From the NCBI GenBank assembly GCA_035495315.1, contig DATJGF010000204.1, positions 1 through 6,710 on the forward strand: 6,710 nt of DNA, read 5' to 3'. The notes beneath the pieces were generated by a model that had not been told where the DNA came from, did no database searches, and worked only from the letters and a program-made list of their open reading frames with translations. The translations under genes and the position numbers were made by a program. This document shows, in pieces, positions 1 to 5,428 of this stretch (positions are counted from its first letter, which is position 1; each line of letters starts with the position of its first letter). Origin of the DNA: DATJGF01 sp035495315. Its GTDB lineage: Bacteria > Verrucomicrobiota > Verrucomicrobiia > Limisphaerales > UBA8199.

Positions 1-384
1 GAAGGCTTGATACACCGGCACCGCGGAAAGGCTTGAGTTGACTGTAAAGCCTCCATCGCTGCCAGAAGCGCACAGCTTCTCCAGTGCTCGTTCCCACAAG
101 CGCCGAGCAATGCCCTGGCGCTGATGTGAGCGCTCGACAAAGAGATGAAAAAGGTGGGAACCATCCCGGATGGCGATGAACCCGGCAAGTTGAGAATCCG
201 AGTAAGCGAGAACGTACAGGTAGCGTTCTGAGGCCAGGTACTTGCGCTCGGCCTGTACGGACACCGAGGCAAGATACTCCTCTGCACCCGCTCCAGACGG
301 ATCGTCGGTGAGTTCGCTCTGGAAGCTGGCGATCAAGCCCGCAATTGCTTCTGCATCTGCCGGCGAACCTGCTTGAAATTCCAT
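1..384 (-). CDS. GNAT family N-acetyltransferase, C-terminus cut by window edge
   Basis: The minus strand is open from an ATG at 384 to the window edge, giving 128 residues without a stop. The GNAT fold is recognisable. A central strand runs LAGFIAI (66-72). It is followed by LFHLFVERSHQRQGIARRLW (78-97), which holds the acetyl-CoA pyrophosphate-binding motif A as Q88-x-x-G91-x-A93. A later stretch, VNSSLSAVPVYQAF (115-128), matches the usual N-x-x-x-A-x-x-x-Y-x-x-F end region, so only about 15-30 residues should be missing. The family transfers acetyl from acetyl-CoA to an amine; the substrate cannot be read from the sequence. The next in-frame codons upstream contain no ATG, GTG or TTG before a TGA, so this start is well fixed. 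No Shine-Dalgarno is visible. The ATG lies three bases after GTTAGGC, the 3' core of an attC-like site, which is the usual position of the first codon in an integron gene cassette. GNATs are common cassette cargo. Confidence 0.88.
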   Translation of the reverse strand, partial: MEFQAGSPADAEAIAGLIASFQSELTDDPSGAGAEEYLASVSVQAERKYLASERYLYVLAYSDSQLAGFIAIRDGSHLFHLFVERSHQRQGIARRLWERALEKLCASGSDGGFTVNSSLSAVPVYQAF

Positions 385-387
385 GAG

Positions 388-512
388 GCCTAACGGGACG
401 AAGCTGAGCCACCGGTGGCGGAAGCGAGCGCGGCAGATACTGAAAACACTTTCATAAAATCAAAACGGGCGCATCGCGACGGCCAGCGATTCGCTCTAGC
501 GATTGGTTAGGC
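388..512 (-). other. putative integron attC recombination site
   Basis: This is a 125-bp imperfect inverted repeat. Read on the minus strand it begins GCCTAAC (512-506), fitting the R'' consensus RYYYAAC, and ends GTTAGGC (394-388), fitting R' GTTRRRY. Just inside each end is a second pair of arms, GCTAGAGC on the R'' side and GCTGAGC (as its complement) on the R' side. They match except for one extra base, resembling the extrahelical base of L'' boxes. Weaker complementarity continues inward, and the middle is AT-richer. The length falls within the known attC range (about 57-141 bp). Placement also fits: the stop of the gene at 527-982 lies 14 bp before R'', and the GNAT ATG lies 3 bp after R'. 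The spacers are unequal (5 and 8 nt), which is atypical. No integrase or attI is in the window, so this would be part of a larger integron or an integrase-less cassette cluster. Confidence 0.62.
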
Positions 513-526
513 CTATGGGAAGGCTC

Positions 527-982
527 TCACCTGTTTCGCAGCGCATCGCAAACTTCCGGCGGTATGGGTAGACAGAGGTTGGAGAGGTCGTCTGGTGGAT
601 GTGGCACTCTCACTATGACCCCATACCTGTTAACCGTTCCTTTACTAAGCCAAAGTTCGAAGGCTTCCGGCCGCCAAAGAGCGTCCATCCCCTTGAGAGG
701 GTGAAATATCCGCCGATTTCCCAGGAGGATGTCATCGCGATTCAGGATAAGAGTAGAGTCATTGACAGAATACGTGCCCTCGAGCGGGAGATGTCCACGC
801 CGAACACCGGCATCTGTCCAGAACCAGTAACGGAAGTGACCATCCCGCAACTCAAGCGTCTCAGACTGATAGCCATTGTGGAGATGGTAAACACCTTCGA
901 TTGGATAGGGTGTCTCGCCTGCGAGATTCCTCCCGCAAGTGAGAATCAGAATGAGTGAGAAGAGGCGCAATAGGTAAGCCAT
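527..982 (-). CDS. small secreted protein of unknown function, probable cassette gene
   Basis: This gene encodes 151 residues from the ATG at 982. A longer frame from a TTG at 1021 exists, but its first codon sits in a hairpin and it would place 13 polar residues before a good signal peptide, so the ATG is preferred. Residues 1-22 (MAYLLRLFSLILILTCGRNLAG) look like a Sec signal. A Cys at about 16 is preceded by L-T, which is a poor lipobox, so lipoprotein status is doubtful. The mature part has alternating beta-type segments: IEGVYHLHNGYQSETLELRD, then HFRYWFW, then LEGTYSVNDSTLILN. The 'G-x-Y-x-x-x-x-x-x-L-x-L' pattern resembles small lipocalin-like or copper-resistance-like beta barrels of bacterial hypothetical proteins. 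I cannot name a family. The gene is followed within 14 bp by the attC-like site, so it is best read as the body of an integron cassette. A 119-codon plus-strand frame inside it is an antisense shadow. Confidence 0.72.
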   Translation of the reverse strand: MAYLLRLFSLILILTCGRNLAGETPYPIEGVYHLHNGYQSETLELRDGHFRYWFWTDAGVRRGHLPLEGTYSVNDSTLILNRDDILLGNRRIFHPLKGMDALWRPEAFELWLSKGTVNRYGVIVRVPHPPDDLSNLCLPIPPEVCDALRNR

Positions 983-985
983 TCG

Positions 986-999
986 CGATACGGGTATCG
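986..999. promoter_or_regulatory. 14-bp palindrome over the expected RBS of the secreted-protein gene
   Basis: CGATAC-GG-GTATCG is a perfect dyad with 6-bp arms and a 2-bp centre. On the minus strand it ends 3 nt before the ATG at 982, where a ribosome-binding site would be expected; no Shine-Dalgarno is present there. It could be an operator or an RNA structure controlling translation. That role is inferred only from symmetry and position. Confidence 0.35.
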
Positions 1000-1018
1000 G
1001 CCTAGCGAGAATTCGACT

Positions 1019-1056
1019 CAATTTTTGGGTTTTTCAGGAGAAATATCCAAAAATTG
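1019..1056. repeat. strong AT-rich hairpin (38-nt inverted repeat)
   Basis: CAATTTTTGG at 1019-1028 is perfectly complementary to CCAAAAATTG at 1047-1056. Pairing continues inward (1029-1035 with 1040-1046) with one T-T mismatch and one G-T wobble. This gives a 17-bp stem closed by the tetraloop AGGA at 1036-1039. It lies 37 bp upstream of the secreted-protein start and about 207 bp upstream of lipA. No gene on either strand ends near it, so a terminator role is not supported by what is in view. It could be a relic of a lost gene's terminator, a cassette boundary structure or a protein-binding site. Confidence 0.6.
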
Positions 1057-1156
1057 GATCTAATCCGCCTTGAGTTTGCAGTCCGACAGTAGAAAATCTG
1101 GCACACGGCTCCGATGTTAACGTTGCTGCTGAATCCGGACAAACTGAAACTGTTCG

Positions 1157-1206
1157 ATCAGCAGCGCGAGCTGATACGGATAACGAGGTCTCGTTGAAGA
1201 AACGAG
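1157..1206 (+). promoter_or_regulatory. structured lipA leader with two small hairpins
   Basis: ATCAGC (1157-1162) pairs with GCTGAT (1170-1175) across a 7-nt loop. Just downstream, CTCGTT (1190-1195) can pair either with AACGAG at 1201-1206 (5-nt loop) or, as DNA, with AACGAG at 1182-1187 (2-nt centre). The two AACGAG copies thus compete for one partner. The lipA start is 57 nt further on. No known lipoate-responsive riboswitch is recognised. The rest of 1057-1262 holds no gene I can support. Confidence 0.3.
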
Positions 1207-1229
1207 CATGCCGCACGGCGAAATCGCTT

Positions 1230-1253
1230 TTGTAACGGGTTTAACGTTGTAAC
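1230..1253 (+). promoter_or_regulatory. TTGTAAC direct repeat just upstream of lipA
   Basis: TTGTAAC occurs at 1230-1236 and again at 1247-1253, a 17-nt period, with TTTAACG between. The second copy ends 9 nt before the lipA ATG. Two half-sites on nearly the same helix face could be an operator, or the repeat may overlap a weak promoter. No good -35/-10 pair is obvious here. Confidence 0.25.
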
Positions 1254-1262
1254 CTTTGTTTG

Positions 1263-2153
1263 ATGTCGTGCGCGAAAATCGATCCAGCCCTGCACCAGGC
1301 GCATAAGCCGCCCTGGATCAAAGTCCGGCTGCCGTCGAATCCAGTTTTCTTTTCGACCAAAGCGCTCATTTCCGATTTGCGCTTGCACACGGTTTGCGAA
1401 AGCGCGCAATGCCCGAATCGTTGGGAATGCTGGAGCCAGGGCACCGCTACTTTCATGATCGCGGGCGATCGTTGCACGCGGGCATGCGGATTTTGCGCAG
1501 TGACAACGGCGAAGCCATTCGCGCTGGAAGACGACGAACCGAAGCGTGTCGCCGAAGCCGTGCGCCGGATGAACTTGAAACATGTCGTGATAACCGCCGT
1601 GGCGCGGGACGATCTAACGGATGGCGGGGCTGATCACTTCGCGCGCACGATCACTACTATTCGCGAAATGGATCCCTCAATTATTATCGAGGTGCTGGTT
1701 CCGGATTTTCACGCACATGCCTGGTGCATTCAGACGGTGCTCAACGCTCGCCCCGACATTTACAATCACAACATGGAAACCGTCGAAAGGCTGACGCCTG
1801 TCGTGCGTTCGCGCGCAAAGTATCGGACGTCCCTGCAAGTCTTGCGGCGTGCAAAGGAGATTTCTCCCGAGGTTGTGACAAAGAGCGGAGTAATGCTGGG
1901 TCTTGGCGAAAAGGAGACCGAACTTTTTCAGACCATGGACGATCTGCGCGAGGTCGGCTGCGAAGTGTTAACCATGGGTCAGTATCTTCGTCCTAGTACG
2001 AAGCATTTGCCCGTCGTTGAATACATCACGCCCGAGCAATTCAATTATTACGGGGACATCGCACGCCGGAAAGGATTTCTCTACGTCGCTTCGGGACCGC
2101 TGGTTCGCAGCTCTTATCACGCGGCCGATTTTCATCCGGTTGTGCGGCGGTAA
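1263..2153 (+). CDS. lipA: lipoyl synthase
   Basis: This is a complete 296-residue radical SAM enzyme. It inserts two sulfur atoms into the octanoyl chain carried on the lipoyl domains of 2-oxoacid dehydrogenase E2 subunits and the glycine cleavage H protein, in the cytoplasm. The auxiliary 4Fe-4S cluster motif CX4CX5C is at C45, C50 and C56 (CESAQCPNRWEC). The radical SAM motif CX3CX2C is at C71, C75 and C78 (CTRACGFC). The C-terminal RSSYHA (282-287) carries the conserved serine that caps the auxiliary cluster. TAVARDDLTDGGADHF, YNHNMETVERL and SGVMLGLGE are also typical of the family. The length is slightly below that of E. coli LipA (321), mainly at the N-terminus. The ATG at 1263 is preferred over the adjoining TTG at 1260. 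No Shine-Dalgarno is visible. The octanoyltransferase gene lipB, a frequent neighbour elsewhere, is not in the window. The gene is transcribed away from the cassette-like genes on its left. Confidence 0.97.
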   Translation: MSCAKIDPALHQAHKPPWIKVRLPSNPVFFSTKALISDLRLHTVCESAQCPNRWECWSQGTATFMIAGDRCTRACGFCAVTTAKPFALEDDEPKRVAEAVRRMNLKHVVITAVARDDLTDGGADHFARTITTIREMDPSIIIEVLVPDFHAHAWCIQTVLNARPDIYNHNMETVERLTPVVRSRAKYRTSLQVLRRAKEISPEVVTKSGVMLGLGEKETELFQTMDDLREVGCEVLTMGQYLRPSTKHLPVVEYITPEQFNYYGDIARRKGFLYVASGPLVRSSYHAADFHPVVRR

Positions 2154-2191
2154 TCGAACAGCGAGCCACTTATCTGTGCGCTTGCAATCAT

Positions 2192-2375
2192 TGTCATTCC
2201 GAGCGAAGCGAAGCGCAGTCGAGAATGGAATGGCTGGGGAAGCCGTGACATAGACGGGAAGACCGGAGGTTGAGCGAACGGGAAGTGAGCGAATCAAACC
2301 TCTGGATTAAGTTTGAGATGTCTTCACCCTTCGCATAAAGCTACGGCTCGACAAGCGACTTCGCTCGACATGACA
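2192..2375. mobile_element. 184-bp MITE-like repeat with imperfect terminal inverted repeats
   Basis: The left end TGTCATTCCGAGCGAAG (2192-2208) and the complement of the right end, TGTCATGTCGAGCGAAG (2359-2375), match at 15 of 17 positions. The left sequence belongs to the 'GTCATTCCGAGCG' type of dispersed repeat that I recall from several bacterial phyla. Inside, CCGGAGGTT (2263-2271) pairs with AACCTCTGG (2297-2305), forming a hairpin arm with one G-T wobble. The interior has no coding capacity. The element starts 38 bp after the lipA stop, and its right terminus contains the ATG of the glycosyltransferase gene. No clear target-site duplication was found. It therefore fills the whole lipA-glycosyltransferase spacer from 2192. 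Its mobility is inferred, not shown. Confidence 0.55.
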
Positions 2376-3089
2376 GAAAACATTAGATCGCAAACCGCCG
2401 CGGTTATCCCGGCGTATCAGGACGAAAAACATATCGGCGACATCGCGCGTCGAACCCGCGAGCGGCTGGATCATGTTCTCGTTGTAGATGACGGCTCAAC
2501 CGATGAGACGGCGCAACGCGCGCGCGAAGCCGGCGCCGAAGTGATTGTTCACGATCAAAACCAGGGCAAAGGCGAAGCAATCAAGACCGGCCTCGCGCAC
2601 TGGCTTGGCGCTGCGAATCCGTCGAGCGGCGGACAAGATCGGCAAATCACATGGGTGATCCTTCTGGATTCTGATGGTCAACATCTTCCCGAAGAGATCG
2701 ATCGATTTTTGCTAGCGGCAGCCTCGGTCACGCGACCCACGTTTTTTATTGGCAACCGCATGGATGATGTTGCCCGGATGCCCCTGGCGCGGCGCATAGT
2801 TAACCGTTACATGAGCAATCAGATCAGCCACGTTTGCGGACAAAAAATTCCAGACACGCAGTGCGGTTACCGCATGCTCCATCGAGAGCTGATTCCAGAC
2901 ATGCTTCACGGCGCGCATCGATACGATTACGAGACTGAAGCGCTAATCATCGCCAGCCGTAAAGACTACAGGATTGAATCAGTCCGAATCACCACTGTTT
3001 ACACCGACCAGGTCAGCAAAATTCACGCCGTGCGCGACTCGCTCCGTTTTTTCAAATTGATGCGGCGCTATAAGGCCAGCTGCATCTGA
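2370..3089 (+). CDS. GT2 family glycosyltransferase, dolichyl-phosphate-mannose-synthase-like
   Basis: This gene encodes 239 residues with a GT-A fold. In order: AAVIPAYQDE (10-19) is the nucleotide-sugar binding strand, and VVDDGSTDET (38-47) follows. NQGKGEAIKTGL (64-75) comes next, then LLDSDGQH (98-105), which holds the metal-binding D-x-D at D100/D102. QCGYRM (164-169) and RYDYETEAL (184-192) carry the acceptor-side and catalytic-region motifs of Dpm1-like enzymes. There is no membrane segment, so it is probably a cytosolic or peripheral enzyme. Such enzymes usually move a sugar from a nucleotide donor to a polyprenyl phosphate or another membrane acceptor; donor and acceptor are not predictable here. 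The ATG lies inside the terminal repeat of the upstream element and encodes Met-Thr. The only alternative, a TTG at 2313, would encode repeat-derived residues and is rejected. The last 18 codons and the 3' flank recur at 5429-5485 ahead of the second propeller gene. Confidence 0.92.
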   Translation: MTENIRSQTAAVIPAYQDEKHIGDIARRTRERLDHVLVVDDGSTDETAQRAREAGAEVIVHDQNQGKGEAIKTGLAHWLGAANPSSGGQDRQITWVILLDSDGQHLPEEIDRFLLAAASVTRPTFFIGNRMDDVARMPLARRIVNRYMSNQISHVCGQKIPDTQCGYRMLHRELIPDMLHGAHRYDYETEALIIASRKDYRIESVRITTVYTDQVSKIHAVRDSLRFFKLMRRYKASCI

Positions 3090-3174
3090 GATAAGGTCGC
3101 GCAGGGCGGAGCTTTAAGCAGGAAAAGTCTTGACACGTTTGTTCGTTTTCCTGTAAGGCATTCGTCCTAGGAAA
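3033..3174 (+). repeat. duplicated segment, copy 1 (glycosyltransferase tail plus promoter region)
   Basis: This stretch comprises the last 57 bases of the glycosyltransferase gene and the first ~85 bases after it. It is repeated at 5429-5572, about 2.4 kb downstream in the same orientation. The coding part differs at 5 of 57 positions. After the stop, similarity continues through a TTGACA box. It is lost upstream of 3033 and again before the start codon of the propeller gene, then returns within its signal peptide. Confidence 0.82.
3130..3159 (+). promoter_or_regulatory. putative promoter of first propeller gene
   Basis: A consensus -35 box TTGACA (3130-3135) is followed after 18 bp by TAAGGC (3154-3159), a weak -10. 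The same TTGACA, with a 17-bp spacer and TAAAGC, is found ahead of the second paralogue, and that conservation is the main support. The ATG is 67 nt beyond the -10, implying a leader of about 60 nt. No Shine-Dalgarno precedes it. Confidence 0.5.
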
Positions 3175-3226
3175 CCTGCCCTAACAAACATGGCAAGTGC
3201 CCCAAAACCTCCACACATTGCGCTCC

Positions 3227-5197
3227 ATGAAAAACAAATCCGCTTCACAATCAGCCTTCTTTAATCTCCGTTTCTTAATCGGCGTTTTCGTCCTCGCGAT
3301 CGGCGTCTGCCTGGCGCTGCTGGGCTTTGGCGTATTCTCTGCACAAGCGCAGCAGTATGATATTACTACCAAGTCCATCGATCCCCTGGTTCCTGCCGTC
3401 TTTGACTGTTCCCGGATTGACGAGCTTGGGATCGACAAGCAGGAAAACATGCGGGCCGGAGCCATCATGATTTTCTGCGGCAGGGCACAGGGAGGGGCAC
3501 CTTCCCCAATTGGCGCCTTCTCCCAGATTGTCCAACAGCTGCTGCCAGCTCCCCTGGCCTACGGCGCCGCCGACGTCAATCTCATCACCGGCACCGAGAC
3601 CTTTCCCAACGTTACCCAGTCGGAGACGTTCACTACGGCAAACCCGGATAACCCCAACCACATAGTTGTGGCCTACAACGACTCACGAGGCCGCTTCGTC
3701 AGTCCCATCAACATCTCGGGTGCATCTGTCTCTACCGACGGCGGCACCACCTTCACTCGGCTCACCGCCGCCAGCGGTCAAAGCCCATTCAGAGCCACCC
3801 TGGGCGACCCCGTTATTCTCTACAACAAGCCAACTGCTACCTGGTTCACCGTCTGGCTCGACGCCTCGACGACGGAGCCCCTAAACTGTGGCCCACAGGG
3901 CTTGGGCGGCTACAAGTCCACCACTCCCTGGGACCCGAACAGCTGGACTCATTACTGTATCCACACCGGTTCCAGTGACGATCGAGAGTCTGGCTGGGCC
4001 GATAACAATCCGGCCTCTCCGTTCTTCGGGCGGATGTACGTTTCCTGGAACGACTTTGCTCGTGGGCAGGGCATCTTTGTCCGTTACACCACTGACAACG
4101 GTCTCACCTGGACCAACGAGCGACAGCTGACCGCCAGCTTCGTCCGCAACGTCCAGATCACCGGCGACGCGGCCACAGGCGATGTGTATATCGCCGGCAT
4201 GAACGAAGGCGGCGGTGGCTTCCCCCACAATGACAATAACCTGATCTACAGATCCACCGACGGCGGCAACACCTGGACTAACACCTACGTTGGACCCGCC
4301 TTTCCCGGACCTGGCGTTACCGCTGTCGGCTACTTCGCCTGCATGTTTTCCGATGGCGGTGGCTACTGGCGGCACGAGGGCTGGGGTCAACCTGCCGCCT
4401 TCAACAGCGTTGTCAGCTTAGTCTATGCCCAGCACGGCGCTGGCGCTGACGCTGGCGACGTCTACTACATCCGCTCCACGAACAAGGGGGTCACCTTTAG
4501 CGCGCCGCTCAAGTTGAACACTGATGCAACTACCCGTCCCCAGTGGCAGCCGAATCTTTCGGTGAGCTCGACTGGCAGCCTTTTGGCCACGTGGTACGAC
4601 GGCCGCGAGAGCGCGAGCTGCACCCGCGGTAGCCCAGGCGTTCCGTGCTACAGGATGTGGTCTCGCAAGTCCAACGACAATGGGGTGACCTGGCTGCTTG
4701 ACGATATGTTCTCGGACGTAGTGAGTCCTCTGCCGGCGCAGCCGGACTCGGGTATCCAGGCGACCTATGCGGGCGACTACGACTATGGCTCTGCGTTGGC
4801 CACCAAGCACGTTACTTCTTGGGTGGATGGGCGCGTGACCATCAGCGGCCAATCTCAACAGGATGCCTTCACCGATAGAGAGCCAGTCTCGCAGTCGCCA
4901 ACTCCGACGCCGACGCCGACTGTGACGCCCACGGCGACACCTATACCTACGCCGGGACAAATCACGCTCAGTGCGATTGGCTACACGTTACACGGGCGAC
5001 GGGCAGCGGACCTGTCCTGGAGCGGCGCGACTTCGAATCGTGTAGATATTTATCGCAACGGCGCGGTGATCGTCACCACCAGGAATGACGGCTTCTATAC
5101 CGATCGGATCGGCGGTAGCGGCCCGGGCAGCTTCACTTACCAAGTATGCGAAGCAGGCACCGCCACTTGTTCTAATCAAGCGACGGTGACATTCTGA
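3227..5197 (+). CDS. secreted Asp-box (BNR-like) beta-propeller protein with Pro-Thr linker and C-terminal FN3/Ig-like domain
   Basis: This gene encodes 656 residues. The start at ATG 3227 is set by alignment with the paralogue at 5607; an in-frame GTG at 3197 would add ten residues with no counterpart there. Residues 1-42 form a long signal peptide ending SAQAQ. Residues 59-85 hold a block shared with the paralogue: FDCS, GIDKQ, RAG, IMI and CG, with C61 and C84. The propeller follows, marked by five Asp boxes (S-x-D-x-G-x-T-W/F): STDGGTTF (169-176), TTDNGLTW (288-295), RSTDGGNTW (342-350), RSTNKGVTF (416-424) and SNDNGVTW (482-489). A second shared block, SDDRES...DNNPASPF..GRMY, spans 250-271. 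A Pro-Thr linker (558-577) leads to an Ig/FN3-like domain (about 579-656) with a Cys pair near the end. No F/YRIP sialidase motif is seen, so enzymatic activity is unproven; binding or structural roles are equally possible. Export to the periplasm, surface or medium is expected. Confidence 0.9.
   Translation: MKNKSASQSAFFNLRFLIGVFVLAIGVCLALLGFGVFSAQAQQYDITTKSIDPLVPAVFDCSRIDELGIDKQENMRAGAIMIFCGRAQGGAPSPIGAFSQIVQQLLPAPLAYGAADVNLITGTETFPNVTQSETFTTANPDNPNHIVVAYNDSRGRFVSPINISGASVSTDGGTTFTRLTAASGQSPFRATLGDPVILYNKPTATWFTVWLDASTTEPLNCGPQGLGGYKSTTPWDPNSWTHYCIHTGSSDDRESGWADNNPASPFFGRMYVSWNDFARGQGIFVRYTTDNGLTWTNERQLTASFVRNVQITGDAATGDVYIAGMNEGGGGFPHNDNNLIYRSTDGGNTWTNTYVGPAFPGPGVTAVGYFACMFSDGGGYWRHEGWGQPAAFNSVVSLVYAQHGAGADAGDVYYIRSTNKGVTFSAPLKLNTDATTRPQWQPNLSVSSTGSLLATWYDGRESASCTRGSPGVPCYRMWSRKSNDNGVTWLLDDMFSDVVSPLPAQPDSGIQATYAGDYDYGSALATKHVTSWVDGRVTISGQSQQDAFTDREPVSQSPTPTPTPTVTPTATPIPTPGQITLSAIGYTLHGRRAADLSWSGATSNRVDIYRNGAVIVTTRNDGFYTDRIGGSGPGSFTYQVCEAGTATCSNQATVTF
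4898..4957 (+). repeat. Pro-Thr low-complexity linker repeat
   Basis: A short CCGACG-type repeat and its decayed copies encode alternating Pro and Thr (residues 558-577). It joins the propeller to the C-terminal Ig/FN3-like domain. Such linkers are typical of secreted multidomain proteins. It is internal to the gene and not an independent element. Confidence 0.8.
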
Positions 5198-5428
5198 GCT
5201 TCTAGAATTTCACTGCCGTTCGGTTCGCAACAATTGGTGAGAATGGGGTTGTATCTAAACTTTGGGTTATTCTGACCGAATTGGGGACGATCTTATGGCA
5301 ATCATCGTTTTCTTACCGACAGGGGCTTCGAGGTCTTGAGGATTTTGGGTGAGGGTGGCCGGTTTGCGGCTGAAGGTGATGCGATTCGGTTTTTTGGGCG
5401 AGCGTTTTGACAAGCTCCCTATCCCCTA
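5198..5428. other. 231-bp spacer between the two propeller paralogues
   Basis: No convincing gene or terminator is seen. One plus-strand frame is open from 5276 to a TGA at 5408-5410 (44 codons, containing FEVLRILGEGGRF), but it has no ATG and I recognise nothing in it. The overlapping minus strand is also open over much of this stretch. It has no counterpart between the glycosyltransferase gene and the first propeller gene, so it marks sequence beyond the duplicated block and perhaps the junction itself. Confidence 0.5.

Noticed and set aside
599..958. 119-codon plus-strand open frame opposite the secreted-protein gene
   Set aside because: The minus-strand reading has a signal peptide, beta-type periodicity and cassette placement; the plus-strand product has no recognisable features.
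1116..1122. GTTAACG as an attC core upstream of the secreted-protein gene
   Set aside because: It does not fit GTTRRRY, and no partner site or inner arms were found.
1158..1583. 141-codon minus-strand frame opposite the lipA 5' half
   Set aside because: It lies opposite a fully convincing lipoyl synthase; antisense shadow.
2313..2369. TTG start extending the glycosyltransferase by 19 residues
   Set aside because: The added residues are encoded by the MITE-like repeat and resemble no GT2 N-terminus.
3197..3226. GTG at 3197 as an upstream start for the first propeller gene
   Set aside because: The extra ten residues have no counterpart in the paralogue, and the signal peptide is complete from 3227.
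3190..3264. 24-codon frame with ATG overlapping the start of the first propeller gene, a possible upstream regulatory ORF
   Set aside because: Not conserved in the leader of the second copy and no ribosome-binding site.
3881..4960. Two long minus-strand frames (3881-4390 and 4418-4960) inside the first propeller gene
   Set aside because: Arg/Gly/Val-rich low-information products typical of antisense reading of GC-rich coding sequence; the plus frame has five Asp boxes.
5340..5410. T-run near 5390 as an intrinsic terminator for the first propeller gene
   Set aside because: The nearest GC stem (GCCG/CGGC around 5357-5370) is short and not followed directly by the T-run.
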